Shown one piece after another: positions 8,332 to 16,683 of a stretch of DNA of 23,884 nt. The stretch is from contig JBBAPK010000042.1 of the NCBI GenBank assembly GCA_040400875.1, positions 1 through 23,884 of the forward strand. Reading direction: 5' to 3'. The position numbers and the translations under genes are program-made. The notes below the pieces were generated by a model. It was given only the letters and a program-made list of their open reading frames with translations. It did no database searches and was not told the origin of the DNA. Origin of the DNA: PBB1 sp040400875. GTDB lineage: Bacteria; Pseudomonadota; Gammaproteobacteria; Burkholderiales; Burkholderiaceae_C. Position 1 is the first letter of the stretch, and the number at the start of each line of letters is the position of its first letter.

Positions 8332-9015
8332 ATGGCCTCGCATCTCGATCTCGAAGAACAAGAACAGCTTGATTCAGTCAAGCGCTTCTGGAGCCAGTAC
8401 GGCAACCTCGCCGTCGGCGTGTTGATAGTGGCGCTGGCGAGTTTTTCCGCCTGGAATGGCTGGAACTGGTGGCAGCGGGATCAGTCCGTGAAGGCTGCTG
8501 CGATGTTCGATGAGCTCTCCCGAGCCGGCCAGGCCGGTGACGCCGAGCGCACGGGTCGCATCTTCACCGACCTCAAGGATCGCTACGGCCGCACGGCTTT
8601 CGCCGAACAGGGCGGCTTGCTTAATGCGCGGGTCCAGGCTGACGCTGGTCAGGTGGATGCCGCGAAGGCTGCGCTCGAGTGGGTCGGCGCCAATGCCACC
8701 GAAATGGAGTACCAGACCGTTGCCCATTTGCGCCTGGCTGGTTTGCTGCTTGACGCAAAGCAGTACGACGAAGCCTTGAAGCAACTTCAGGCTGCCACAG
8801 CGCCCGGCTTCGAGGCGCTGGTGGACGACAGGCGCGGCGACGTGCTGTTTGCTCAGGGCAAGCCCGACGAGGCGAAAGCCGCCTATCAAAAATCCTGGCA
8901 GGCCATGGATCCCAAGCTCGACTACCGAAGGTTGGTCGAGTCCAAGCTGGTCTCATTGGGCTCGCCGCCGTCTGCGGATGTTTCGCGATCTACGGGTGCA
9001 GGAGACTCGAAATGA
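8332..9015 (+). CDS. YfgM-like TPR membrane protein (ancillary SecYEG translocon subunit)
   Basis: 227 residues with a short charged cytoplasmic N-terminus, one transmembrane helix (about 25-43, NLAVGVLIVALASFSAWNG) and a periplasmic tetratricopeptide-like domain (TPR_21/YfgM family). E. coli YfgM sits at the Sec translocon with the chaperone PpiD and is thought to help hand secreted proteins to periplasmic chaperones. The hisS-yfgM-bamB-der order is the same as in gammaproteobacteria, supporting the family call even though the sequence is not strongly conserved. Its stop overlaps the bamB start in an ATGA, tying two envelope-biogenesis proteins together. The Ser-rich last 15 residues look disordered. 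Confidence 0.88.
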   Translation: MASHLDLEEQEQLDSVKRFWSQYGNLAVGVLIVALASFSAWNGWNWWQRDQSVKAAAMFDELSRAGQAGDAERTGRIFTDLKDRYGRTAFAEQGGLLNARVQADAGQVDAAKAALEWVGANATEMEYQTVAHLRLAGLLLDAKQYDEALKQLQAATAPGFEALVDDRRGDVLFAQGKPDEAKAAYQKSWQAMDPKLDYRRLVESKLVSLGSPPSADVSRSTGAGDSK

Positions 9016-10127
9016 GGCGCCTTTCAGGTCTGTGGCCATGCGTGCTGCTGGTGTGTCTGGCGGCTTGTTCATCGGGCCCAAAAAAGCCCCCGCCCACGCC
9101 GCTGGCAGACATCAAACCCCAGATCACCGGACGCGTGGTGTGGACCTCGCGCATCTCGAGCGTGGGCTTTCCCATGTCGGTTGCGGTCAACGCTGGCCAG
9201 TTCACCGTGGCGGCGTCTGATGGCACCGTGATGGCCCTTGACGCTGAAAGCGGCAGCGTGATCTGGAAGGGCAGCGCGGGTGCGCAGTTGTCTGCCGGCG
9301 TGGGCAGCGATGGCAAGACCGCCGCAGTGGTCACGCAAGATGGCAACGTGGTGGCCATGGACGCGGGCAAGGTGCTCTGGTCTGTGCCACTGGCCACGCG
9401 TGTGGTGTCTGCGCCGCTGGTGGCCGGCGGCCGGGTTTTCGTGATGGGTGTCGACCGCAGCGTGGCCGCGTTCGATGCCAAGGACGGTTTGCGCCTGTGG
9501 TCGGTACCGCGATCGGGCGATCCCTTGAATCTGTCTCAGACAGGCGTGCTCGCACCGTTTAAGGACACCTTGCTGGCCGGTCAAAGTTCCAAGCTGGCCG
9601 GCTTGGATCCACTCAGTGGCGGCATACGCTGGGAGGTGGCGCTGGCCATGCCGCGTGGCACCAATGAAATCGAGCGCCTGGCCGATCTGGTCGGTCCTGC
9701 TGTGAGGGTGGGTGACTTCATGTGCGCGCGCTCGTTCCAGTCGTCGGTGGGCTGCGTGGATGCCCAGAACGGAAAGCTGCTGTGGAGCCGTAACGCAGGC
9801 GGACGCATGGGCGTGGCCGCCGACGCCAAGTACCTGGTAGCCGCCGATGCGTCGGATCGCATCACCGCCTGGAAGATGGGCTCGGGTGAGGTGGCATGGA
9901 CATCAGATGCCTACCTCTTTCGCAGCCTGTCCACGCCTTTGATCGTCGGACCGGTGGTGATGTTTGGCGATCTTGAAGGCAACCTCGTCTTCCTGTCTAC
10001 AGACAAGGGCGCGGCGCAGTTGCGCGTTCCCACAGACGGCAGCCCACTGGCGGCGGCGCCCGTGGTTTCAGGCATGACTTTGCTGGCAGTCACCCAAAAC
10101 GGCGGCCTGTTCGCTTTGCGGCCTTGA
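9012..10127 (+). CDS. bamB: Outer membrane assembly lipoprotein BamB
   Basis: 371 residues. The signal peptide ends in the lipobox LAAC, so Cys19 is the probable lipidated residue and the mature protein should sit on the periplasmic face of the outer membrane. The rest is an eight-bladed PQQ-like beta-propeller with repeated AxDAxxGxxxW-type strands (MALDAESGSVIWKG, AAFDAKDGLRLWSV, GCVDAQNGKLLWSR). BamB is a non-essential scaffold of the BAM complex that folds beta-barrel proteins with BamA and BamD. Overlap with the yfgM-like gene and the 34-bp distance to der match the classic cluster. Confidence 0.96.
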   Translation: MRRLSGLWPCVLLVCLAACSSGPKKPPPTPLADIKPQITGRVVWTSRISSVGFPMSVAVNAGQFTVAASDGTVMALDAESGSVIWKGSAGAQLSAGVGSDGKTAAVVTQDGNVVAMDAGKVLWSVPLATRVVSAPLVAGGRVFVMGVDRSVAAFDAKDGLRLWSVPRSGDPLNLSQTGVLAPFKDTLLAGQSSKLAGLDPLSGGIRWEVALAMPRGTNEIERLADLVGPAVRVGDFMCARSFQSSVGCVDAQNGKLLWSRNAGGRMGVAADAKYLVAADASDRITAWKMGSGEVAWTSDAYLFRSLSTPLIVGPVVMFGDLEGNLVFLSTDKGAAQLRVPTDGSPLAAAPVVSGMTLLAVTQNGGLFALRP

Positions 10128-10161
10128 CCCTGCTGGCTGCGCTGCCCCAAAGCGCTTGCTC

Positions 10162-11493
10162 ATGAAACCCGTCATCGCCATCGTGGGCCGACCCAACGTC
10201 GGCAAGTCGACCCTGTTCAACCGGTTGACCAAGTCGCGCGATGCCATCGTGGCGGACTTCGCCGGCCTCACACGCGATCGCCACTACGGTGACGGTCGCA
10301 TCGGAGACCGCGAGTTCATCGTCATCGACACCGGTGGCTTCGAGCCGACCTGCGACAGCGGCATCGTCAAGGAAATGGCCAAGCAAACCCGCCAAGCGGT
10401 TGCTGAAGCCGATGCCGTGATCTTCGTGGTCGACATTCGCGCCGGCTTGTCGGCTCAGGACCACGACATCGCCCGTTATCTGCGCACCGTGGGCAAGACG
10501 GTGCTGCTGGCGGCCAACAAGGCCGAGGGCATGGTCGAGTCACCTTTGCTGGGTGAGTTTTTCGAGCTGGGCATGGGCAGCCCGCACCCGATTTCGTCCG
10601 CTCACGGGCAGGGCATCCGCAGCCTCGCCGATGCGGTGCTGGAAGGTTTTGAATTCCTTGATGAAGAGCCCGAACCCGAGGAAGACGCGCCGATCCGTCT
10701 GGCCGTCGCCGGCCGCCCGAACGTGGGCAAGTCCACCCTCATCAACACATGGCTTGGCGAAGAGCGGCTGGTCGCTTTTGACATGCCCGGCACCACGCGC
10801 GATGCCATCACCGTGCCTTTCGAGCGCAATGGTCAGAAGTTCGAACTCATCGACACCGCCGGCCTGCGCCGCAAGGGCAAGGTTTTCGAGGCGATCGAGA
10901 AGTTCTCGGTGGTCAAGACCCTGCAGGCGATCTCGGATGCCAATGTGGTGCTGTTGCTGCTTGACGCCACGCTGGGTGTCAGCGAGCAGGACGCGCACAT
11001 CGCCGGCTACATCCTGGAAAGCGGCCGCGCGGTGGTCATTGCGGTCAACAAGTGGGACGCGGTTGATGACTACCAGAAGCAGTTGCTGCAGCGCTCGATC
11101 GAGCAGCGTCTGGCTTTCCTGAAATTCGCTCCGGTGATGAACATTTCCGCCATCAAGCGACAGGGACTGGCGCCGGTGTGGAAGGCGATCGCCGACGCGC
11201 ATTCGTCTGCGGTTCGCAAGATGCCCACGCCCGTGCTCACGCGCTTGCTGCTCGATGCGGTCGAGCACCAGGCACCCAAACGTGCGGGGATGTTCCGGCC
11301 CAAGATGCGTTACGCGCACCAAGGCGGCATGAACCCGCCCATCGTCATCGTGCACGGCAACTCTCTCGAGCACGTGACCGAGGCCTACAAGCGCTTTCTC
11401 GAAGGGCGCATTCGCGACCACTTCAAGCTCACAGGAACGCCTTTGCGCATTGAAATGCGCTCCAGCAAAAACCCGTTCGACGGCAAGGACTGA
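10162..11493 (+). CDS. der: Ribosome assembly GTPase Der (EngA)
   Basis: 443 residues from the ATG at 10162; a TTG at 10156 would add two residues, but known family members begin MKPVIA. Der has two tandem GTPase domains and a C-terminal KH-like domain and is required for 50S subunit maturation. Both G1 loops read GRPNVGKS (9-16 and 184-191). G4 of the second domain is NKWD (about 296), while G4 of the first is NKAE (119-122), with Glu in place of the usual Asp. From memory a Glu here occurs in other betaproteobacterial Der proteins, so I do not treat it as a defect. No convincing Shine-Dalgarno precedes the start, which is odd for an essential gene. Confidence 0.97.
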   Translation: MKPVIAIVGRPNVGKSTLFNRLTKSRDAIVADFAGLTRDRHYGDGRIGDREFIVIDTGGFEPTCDSGIVKEMAKQTRQAVAEADAVIFVVDIRAGLSAQDHDIARYLRTVGKTVLLAANKAEGMVESPLLGEFFELGMGSPHPISSAHGQGIRSLADAVLEGFEFLDEEPEPEEDAPIRLAVAGRPNVGKSTLINTWLGEERLVAFDMPGTTRDAITVPFERNGQKFELIDTAGLRRKGKVFEAIEKFSVVKTLQAISDANVVLLLLDATLGVSEQDAHIAGYILESGRAVVIAVNKWDAVDDYQKQLLQRSIEQRLAFLKFAPVMNISAIKRQGLAPVWKAIADAHSSAVRKMPTPVLTRLLLDAVEHQAPKRAGMFRPKMRYAHQGGMNPPIVIVHGNSLEHVTEAYKRFLEGRIRDHFKLTGTPLRIEMRSSKNPFDGKD

Positions 11494-11525
11494 GGGCTTT
11501 CAAAAGCAGACCGCGAGGCCGGATT

Positions 11526-11554
11526 TTGCTGTGTTAAGGTCGTTCTTCAATAAC
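11526..11554 (+). promoter_or_regulatory. Possible hfq promoter
   Basis: TTGCTG (11526-11531) and AATAAC (11549-11554) are separated by 17 nt in the 80-bp der-hfq gap. Each matches the sigma-70 consensus at 4 of 6 positions. The region is visibly AT-richer than its surroundings, and hfq commonly has its own promoters, but the match is modest. Confidence 0.35.
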
Positions 11555-11563
11555 CTTGAACAC

Positions 11564-11569
11564 GGAGGA
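11564..11569 (+). promoter_or_regulatory. Shine-Dalgarno GGAGGA that decides the hfq start
   Basis: This strong ribosome-binding site lies just before the GTG at 11574. The longer frame from a TTG at 11556 would place the site inside the coding region, so GTG is preferred. Confidence 0.8.
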
Positions 11570-11573
11570 TATC

Positions 11574-11816
11574 GTGAACAACAAAGGCCAACTCCTGCAG
11601 GATCCCTTTCTCAACCTGCTGCGCAAAGAGCACGTTCCGGTGTCGATCTATTTGGTCAATGGCATCAAGCTGCAAGGTCAGATCGAGTCCTTCGATCAGT
11701 ACGTGGTTCTGCTTCGCAACACCGTGACTCAGATGGTCTACAAGCACGCCATATCCACTGTGGTGCCGGGCCGCGCAGTCAACTTCACCTCGGCCGATAC
11801 GCCGGAGATGACTTGA
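11574..11816 (+). CDS. hfq: RNA chaperone Hfq
   Basis: 80 residues from a GTG start. Hfq is a hexameric Sm-like ring that pairs small RNAs with mRNAs and affects RNA stability. The sequence shows NKGQLLQDPFLNLLRKE (proximal-face Gln and Asp-Pro-Phe), the Sm1 strand SIYLVNGIKLQGQIESFD and the Sm2 motif VYKHAIST with Lys57 and His58, which bind U-rich RNA 3' ends. The short C-terminal tail after residue 66 is typical of betaproteobacteria, compared with about 102 residues in E. coli. It is followed after 40 nt by hflX, as in the E. coli hfq-hflX-hflK-hflC operon, although miaA is not upstream here. Confidence 0.97.
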   Translation: MNNKGQLLQDPFLNLLRKEHVPVSIYLVNGIKLQGQIESFDQYVVLLRNTVTQMVYKHAISTVVPGRAVNFTSADTPEMT

Positions 11817-11856
11817 GCAAGCAGGCCACAAGGGCTCGTGGCTTGCAGGACCGGCC

Positions 11857-13107
11857 TTGAATTCACGCCCCGACCTTGTAGACCCGTCGAATGCAGCGCG
11901 TGCCATTTTGGTGGGTGTGGAAATCGGCCGCTCGTCGTCATTCGATGAGTCGCTCGATGAGCTCGCCTTGCTCGCAGAGTCGGCCGGCGACCTGCCGGTC
12001 GCACGCATCATCGCGCGCCGCAAAAGCCCGGATCCGGCGCTGTTCGTCGGCAGCGGCAAAGCCGATGAGATCAAGTTGCTCGTCGCCATGCACCAAGCCG
12101 AGGTGGTGCTGTTCGATCAGGCGCTGGGCGCGGCCCAGCAGCGCAACCTTGAGCGTCATCTGGGCGTGGCGGTGGCAGACCGCACCATGCTGATTCTTGA
12201 GATCTTTGGCGATCGCGCTCAAAGCCACGAAGGCAAGCTGCAGGTTGAACTGGCCAGGCTGCAATATCTGTCAACGCGCCTGGTGCGCCGATGGAGCCAT
12301 CTTGAGCGGCAGCGTGGCGGCATTGGCAACCGTGGTGGTCCGGGTGAAGCGCAGATCGAACTCGACCGCCGCATGATCGGCGAGCGAATCAAGTCGGTGA
12401 AAGAGCGTCTCGTGAAGGTCAAACGCCAGCGCAACACCCAGCGCCGCTCCCGTGAGCGCAGCCAGACCTTCCGGGTTTCTCTGGTCGGCTACACCAACGC
12501 GGGCAAGTCCACCTTGTTTAATTTGCTGACCAAATCGCGCGCTTACGCTGCCGATCAGTTGTTCGCCACTTTGGACACCACAACGCGGCAGATGCACGTC
12601 GAGCAGGCCGGTCGCGGGGTGGCAATTTCCGACACGGTGGGGTTCATCCGCGACCTGCCGCACAAGTTGGTCGAGGCTTTCGAAGCCACCTTGCAGGAAG
12701 CGGCTCAGGCTGACTTGCTGCTTCACGTCGTCGATGCGGCCAGCCCGAACCGTGGCGAGCAACTTGACGAGGTGCGGCGTGTGCTCGAGAGCATCGGGGC
12801 CGCGGACATCCCACAGCTGCTGGTGTTCAACAAGGTGGACAAGCTCGAGCCAGACCAGATGCCGCGCGAGGCTGTCGATGCGATCATGCAGGCCGACGGG
12901 CGAACTTTGCCTCGCGTTTTCGTCAGCGCCACCGGTGGACAGGGGCTCGATTCGCTGCGTCAACTGATCTGCGATGCCTGCTTGGAAGAGAATTCGTTTT
13001 CTTTTCCAAAAAGTTTCTCTCAAACTCTGAGCTCGGCGACGTCAATCGATGGCGGCGACGACGACACACTTTTAGCTTCTAACGGGGTTCATACCCTCAC
13101 CGCATGA
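11857..13107 (+). CDS. hflX: Ribosome-associated GTPase HflX
   Basis: 416 residues from a TTG start. In this frame a stop lies at 11809-11811 and no ATG or GTG follows before 11857, while AGGA at 11847-11850 is 6 nt from the TTG, so the start is well supported. HflX splits stalled or heat-damaged 70S ribosomes and hydrolyses GTP. The N-terminal HflX domain (about 15-200) contains LFVGSGKADEI and the glycine-rich RGGIGNRGGPGEAQIE. The GTPase domain has G1 GYTNAGKST (211-219), G3 DTVGF (259-263) and G4 NKVD (325-328). Residues after about 375 form a Ser-rich tail of some 40 residues encoded by markedly AT-richer DNA. The stop overlaps the hflK start. Confidence 0.95.
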   Translation: MNSRPDLVDPSNAARAILVGVEIGRSSSFDESLDELALLAESAGDLPVARIIARRKSPDPALFVGSGKADEIKLLVAMHQAEVVLFDQALGAAQQRNLERHLGVAVADRTMLILEIFGDRAQSHEGKLQVELARLQYLSTRLVRRWSHLERQRGGIGNRGGPGEAQIELDRRMIGERIKSVKERLVKVKRQRNTQRRSRERSQTFRVSLVGYTNAGKSTLFNLLTKSRAYAADQLFATLDTTTRQMHVEQAGRGVAISDTVGFIRDLPHKLVEAFEATLQEAAQADLLLHVVDAASPNRGEQLDEVRRVLESIGAADIPQLLVFNKVDKLEPDQMPREAVDAIMQADGRTLPRVFVSATGGQGLDSLRQLICDACLEENSFSFPKSFSQTLSSATSIDGGDDDTLLASNGVHTLTA

Positions 13108-14363
13108 AGACAAGCAGCACTCACGAAGACTCTCGCCCTTTTTCCGGGGGCATGGGCCGCTTGCGCCATATCAAGGCGCTTTTCGGTCCGTTCTGGAACA
13201 AAGGCGATGGCCCGCCCGATCTCGATGAACTTTGGCGCGACTTCAACAAGAAGCTCGGCGGCATGTTTTCGGGTAAGCCGGGCATGGCGCGGCCGCAGGG
13301 CTCGGGCGACGGTGGTGGCAAGCCGCCTGATCTGAAGGGCGCTGGCATCGGGATCGGTTTGGTCGCAGGGGTGCTCGCGCTGCTTTGGCTGGCCAGCGGG
13401 TTTTTCATCGTGCAAGAAGGCCAGCAGGCGGTCGTCACCTCGTTCGGCAAGTTCAGCCACACGGCAGATGCCGGCTTCCAGTGGCGCATGCCCTATCCGT
13501 TTCAGGCCAGTGAAACGGTGGCGGTCACCCAACTGCGCTCGGTGGAGGTGGGCCGAAATTCGGTGGTGCAAAGCACGGGTTTGCGCGACTCATCGATGCT
13601 GACGCAAGATGAAAACATCGTCGACATCCGATTCACCGTTCAGTACCGGTTGAAAGACGCCAGGGCTTACCTGTTTGAAAACCGCAACCCGGATGACGCG
13701 GTGGTTCAGGCCTCAGAGTCTGCGGTGCGCGAGATCGTTGGCAAGAGCACGATGGACTCGGTTCTGTACGAGCAGCGCGATGCGATTGCCAATGAGCTGG
13801 TCAAGTCCATCCAGACCCAGATTGACCGCCTGAATACCGGCATCCTGATCGTCAACGTGAATGTGCAAAACGTCCAAGCCCCCGATCAGGTCCAGGCTGC
13901 ATTCGACGATGCGTTCAAGGCCGGTGCTGATCGCGAGCGGCTGAAGAACGAAGGTCAGGCCTACGCCAACGACGTGATTCCGAAAGCCCAAGGCACGGCA
14001 GCTCGCTTGCGTGAGGAAGCCGAGGGCTACAAGTCGCGCGTGGTGGCGCAGGCAGAGGGCGATTCGCAGCGCTTTGCCAGCGTTCTCGTTGAGTACCAGA
14101 AAGCGCCCGCCGTGACGCGAGATCGCCTGTACATCGACACCATGCAGCAGGTCTACTCCAATGTCAGCAAGGTGCTGGTGGACAGCCGTGGCAACTCCAA
14201 TTTGCTGTATCTGCCGCTGGACAAGCTCATGCAGCAAGCGGGCGCCGCATCCGCTCCGGCGGCTGAAACCACGCCAGCGCCTGCTCCCGCACCCGCTCAA
14301 CCGGCACCCGCCGATTCACGCTCGCGCGATGGTCTGCGCGGCCGCGACCGCGACGGTCGCTGA
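13104..14363 (+). CDS. hflK: FtsH protease modulator HflK
   Basis: 419 residues. The N-terminus (about 1-78) is the Gly/Pro-rich HflK_N region (PPDLDELWRDFNKKLGGMF). A transmembrane helix follows (about 80-102), then a periplasmic SPFH/band 7 domain starting FIVQEGQQAVVTSFGKF and a coiled-coil rich in Ala, Glu and Arg (KAQGTAARLREEAEGYKSRV). The last 40 residues are an Ala/Pro-rich tail ending in charged Arg/Asp repeats. HflK and HflC build a large cage around the membrane protease FtsH and restrict access of membrane substrates. The ATGA overlap with hflX and the 19-nt gap to hflC indicate one operon. Confidence 0.96.
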   Translation: MKTSSTHEDSRPFSGGMGRLRHIKALFGPFWNKGDGPPDLDELWRDFNKKLGGMFSGKPGMARPQGSGDGGGKPPDLKGAGIGIGLVAGVLALLWLASGFFIVQEGQQAVVTSFGKFSHTADAGFQWRMPYPFQASETVAVTQLRSVEVGRNSVVQSTGLRDSSMLTQDENIVDIRFTVQYRLKDARAYLFENRNPDDAVVQASESAVREIVGKSTMDSVLYEQRDAIANELVKSIQTQIDRLNTGILIVNVNVQNVQAPDQVQAAFDDAFKAGADRERLKNEGQAYANDVIPKAQGTAARLREEAEGYKSRVVAQAEGDSQRFASVLVEYQKAPAVTRDRLYIDTMQQVYSNVSKVLVDSRGNSNLLYLPLDKLMQQAGAASAPAAETTPAPAPAPAQPAPADSRSRDGLRGRDRDGR

Positions 14364-14382
14364 AAAACACGGAACCAAATCC

Positions 14383-15261
14383 ATGAACCGCATTGGCTTT
14401 TATGTCGTTGGTGTGCTGATCGTGCTGATGGTGGCGTTTTCCACGCTGTTCATCGTCGATCAGCGCCAATTCGCTGTCATCTATGCCCTGGGCGAAATCA
14501 AGACCGTGGTCACTGAACCAGGCCTGAAGTTCAAGCTGCCCCCCCCGCTGCAAAACGTGGTCTTTCTGGACCGCCGCACACAGACGCTGGACAGCCCCGA
14601 AACCCGACCGATCTTCACCGCCGAAAAGAAGAGTCTGGTCATCGACTGGCTGGTCAAATGGCGTATCACGGATGCTCGCCAGTTCATCCGCAACAACGGC
14701 GTCGACATGCGAAATGTCGAAAGCCGATTGAGCCCGATCGTGCAGGCCGCCTTCAACGAGGAAGTGACCAAACGCACCGTGCAGGCCATGCTCGCGACCG
14801 ATCGCGAGAGCGTGATGCAGGGCGTGCGGGTGCGCCTGGGCGACGAGGCCAAGTCGTTCGGCATCGAGATCGTGGACGTGCGCATCAAGCGGGTCGATTT
14901 CGCGGCCAACATCACCGACTCGGTGTACCGGCGCATGGAGTCCGAGCGCAAACGGGTCGCCAACGAGCTTCGCTCGACTGGTGGTGCCGAGGCCGAGAAG
15001 ATCCGCGCCGATGCGGATCGCCAGCGAGAGGTGATCGTCGCCGAGGCTTATCGCGATGCGCAGAAGGTCAAGGGTGAGGGCGATGCCAAGGCCTCTGCGC
15101 TTTATGCAGAGTCCTTCGGCCGCGATGCCCAGTTCGCCCAGTTCTATCGCAGTCTCGAGGCCTACCGCATCAGCTTTCGCAACAAGACCGACGTGATGGT
15201 GATTGATCCATCGAGCGAATTCTTCAAGGCCATGCGTGGCAACACAGCGCCGGCCAAGTGA
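14383..15261 (+). CDS. hflC: FtsH protease modulator HflC
   Basis: 292 residues from the ATG at 14383. The frame is open further upstream into hflK, but only this start gives the normal N-terminal anchor (MNRIGFYVVGVLIVLMVAF). The SPFH domain starts at VDQRQFAVIYALGEIKTVV and contains PGLKFKLPPPLQNVVFLDRR, typical of HflC. A coiled coil follows (EKIRADADRQREVIVAEAY). It partners with HflK in the FtsH-HflKC complex of the inner membrane. A GGAA sits a few bases before the start. The TGA overlaps the GTG of the next gene. Confidence 0.96.
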   Translation: MNRIGFYVVGVLIVLMVAFSTLFIVDQRQFAVIYALGEIKTVVTEPGLKFKLPPPLQNVVFLDRRTQTLDSPETRPIFTAEKKSLVIDWLVKWRITDARQFIRNNGVDMRNVESRLSPIVQAAFNEEVTKRTVQAMLATDRESVMQGVRVRLGDEAKSFGIEIVDVRIKRVDFAANITDSVYRRMESERKRVANELRSTGGAEAEKIRADADRQREVIVAEAYRDAQKVKGEGDAKASALYAESFGRDAQFAQFYRSLEAYRISFRNKTDVMVIDPSSEFFKAMRGNTAPAK

Positions 15262-15464
15262 CCGAGCCGGCTGATTTCTGGGGCCTGCTGCTGTGCGCAG
15301 TCGGCTTGATGCTGGTGCTTGAAGGGCTGATGCCCTTGATCAGTCCAAAGCGGTGGCGGTCCGTGTTCGAGCAAGCGGCCAAACTGGCCGATGGACAACT
15401 GCGTTTCCTCGGGTTGCTCGCTTTGGTGATCGGTGCGGCTCTCTTGGTGTTTTCGCTGCCCTGA
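15258..15464 (+). CDS. DUF2065 (YjeT-like) small inner-membrane protein
   Basis: 68 residues, two predicted membrane helices (about 8-28, GLLLCAVGLMLVLEGLM, and 49-66, FLGLLALVIGAALLVF) joined by a basic loop with SPKRW. This pattern and the position directly after hflC match the DUF2065/YjeT family, whose function is not known. The GTG start overlaps the hflC stop (GTGA), so it is probably translated by coupling. Its conserved place next to hflKC suggests a link to membrane protein quality control, but this is inference from neighbours only. Confidence 0.88.
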   Translation: MTEPADFWGLLLCAVGLMLVLEGLMPLISPKRWRSVFEQAAKLADGQLRFLGLLALVIGAALLVFSLP

Positions 15465-15489
15465 ACGGACTTGTGCCCGAGCACCTTCC

Positions 15490-15495
15490 TACAAT
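15490..15495 (+). promoter_or_regulatory. Putative -10 box TACAAT upstream of hisZ
   Basis: TACAAT within CCTACAATC is one base off consensus and lies 27 nt before the hisZ ATG. The same CCTACAATC/GCCTACAATC core occurs at nearly the same distance from the phosphohexomutase start at 22898. No good -35 is seen (TTGTGC at 15471 is only 13 nt away), so confidence is moderate. Confidence 0.45.
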
Positions 15496-15522
15496 CTTCG
15501 TTTTAACAAGCGGGTGATTCCC

Positions 15523-16683
15523 ATGGTGTCTGCTTGGCTTTTGCCAGAGCACATCGCTGACGTGCTGCCTGCCCGAGCCAGACACGTCGAACGCATGCGT
15601 CGCAGTCTGCTCGATGTGGCTGGTCACTACGGCTTCGAGTTGGTGATTCCACCGTTGCTCGAACATCTCGAGTCGCTCTTGAGCGGCACCGGGCGCGAGT
15701 TGGATTTGCGCACCTTCAAGTTCGCCGATCAACTCAGCGGGCGCACCGTGGGGGTTCGTGCCGACAGCACGCCGCAGGTGGCGCGTATCGATGCGCACTT
15801 GCTCAATCGCGAGGGCGTGACTCGGCTTTGCTACTGCGGGCCTTTGCTCCACACCCTGCCGTCGGGTCTGCACGGTACCCGCGAGCCTTTGCAGTTTGGT
15901 GCCGAGATATTTGGACACAGCGGGCTTGAAGCCGATCTCGAGGTGATCGATCTGGCACTTGATTGCGTCAAGGCGGTGGGTCTGCAAGATGCCGTGCTGG
16001 ACATGAGCGACGCCCGCATCGTTCGTGGGGTGCTGGCCGGCGCCTCGCTCGATGACGAACGCACCGCCACCTTGATCGATGCCCTGGCCGCCAAGGACGT
16101 CGCCCTGATCGGCGAGTTGTCCGGCGGACTGCCTGCCGAGGTGCGATCAGCGCTGCAATCGTTGGCTGGCTTGTATGGCGGCGATGAGGTGCTCTCGCGC
16201 GCTGAAGAACTGCTGGGACAAAACACGCTCGTGACGTCGGCCCTGAGCGACTTGCGTCGCTTGGCCAAACATGTTCGAGACGCGTGTCCCGACATCCGCG
16301 TGGGCTTTGATCTGGCCGATCTCGGGGGCTCTGCTTATTACAGCGGTGCTCGGTTTGCGGTTTACGCGCCAGGTTCCAGCGATGCGCTGGTGCGCGGCGG
16401 TCGATACGACAAGGTGGGCGCGGTGTTTGGGCGCAGCCGTCCGGCTGTGGGCTTCAGCGTGGTGGATCTCAAGGAATTGGCCGAGCGCATCGAGGTGGGG
16501 CAGGCTGTGCCCATGATCCGCGCGCCATGGTCTGAAGACCCCGCCTTGCGAGCCGCGGTGAGGCAGTTGCGTCACAGGGGCGAGTCGGTGGTGTGCCTGT
16601 TGCCCGGGCATGAACTTGAAGGGCAGGGCTGCGACCGCGAGCTGGTGTTAGTGGGGTCGCAGTGGGTCGTGAAGTCGTTGTGA
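15523..16683 (+). CDS. hisZ: HisZ, ATP phosphoribosyltransferase regulatory subunit
   Basis: 386 residues from the ATG at 15523. HisZ resembles the catalytic core of histidyl-tRNA synthetase but does not aminoacylate. It binds the short form of HisG and is needed for activity and histidine feedback of the first step of histidine synthesis. Here the class II fold is visible (FELVIPPLLEHLESLL, VRADSTPQVARI, RGGRYDKVGAVFG), but the motif 2 FRHER of HisS is replaced by LLHTL (GPLLHTLPSGLHGTREPLQF). The anticodon-binding domain of HisS is absent except for a short C-terminal piece. hisG and the rest of the his genes are not in the window. Location between hflC/DUF2065 and purA is the usual one in beta- and many gammaproteobacteria. 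Confidence 0.95.
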   Translation: MVSAWLLPEHIADVLPARARHVERMRRSLLDVAGHYGFELVIPPLLEHLESLLSGTGRELDLRTFKFADQLSGRTVGVRADSTPQVARIDAHLLNREGVTRLCYCGPLLHTLPSGLHGTREPLQFGAEIFGHSGLEADLEVIDLALDCVKAVGLQDAVLDMSDARIVRGVLAGASLDDERTATLIDALAAKDVALIGELSGGLPAEVRSALQSLAGLYGGDEVLSRAEELLGQNTLVTSALSDLRRLAKHVRDACPDIRVGFDLADLGGSAYYSGARFAVYAPGSSDALVRGGRYDKVGAVFGRSRPAVGFSVVDLKELAERIEVGQAVPMIRAPWSEDPALRAAVRQLRHRGESVVCLLPGHELEGQGCDRELVLVGSQWVVKSL

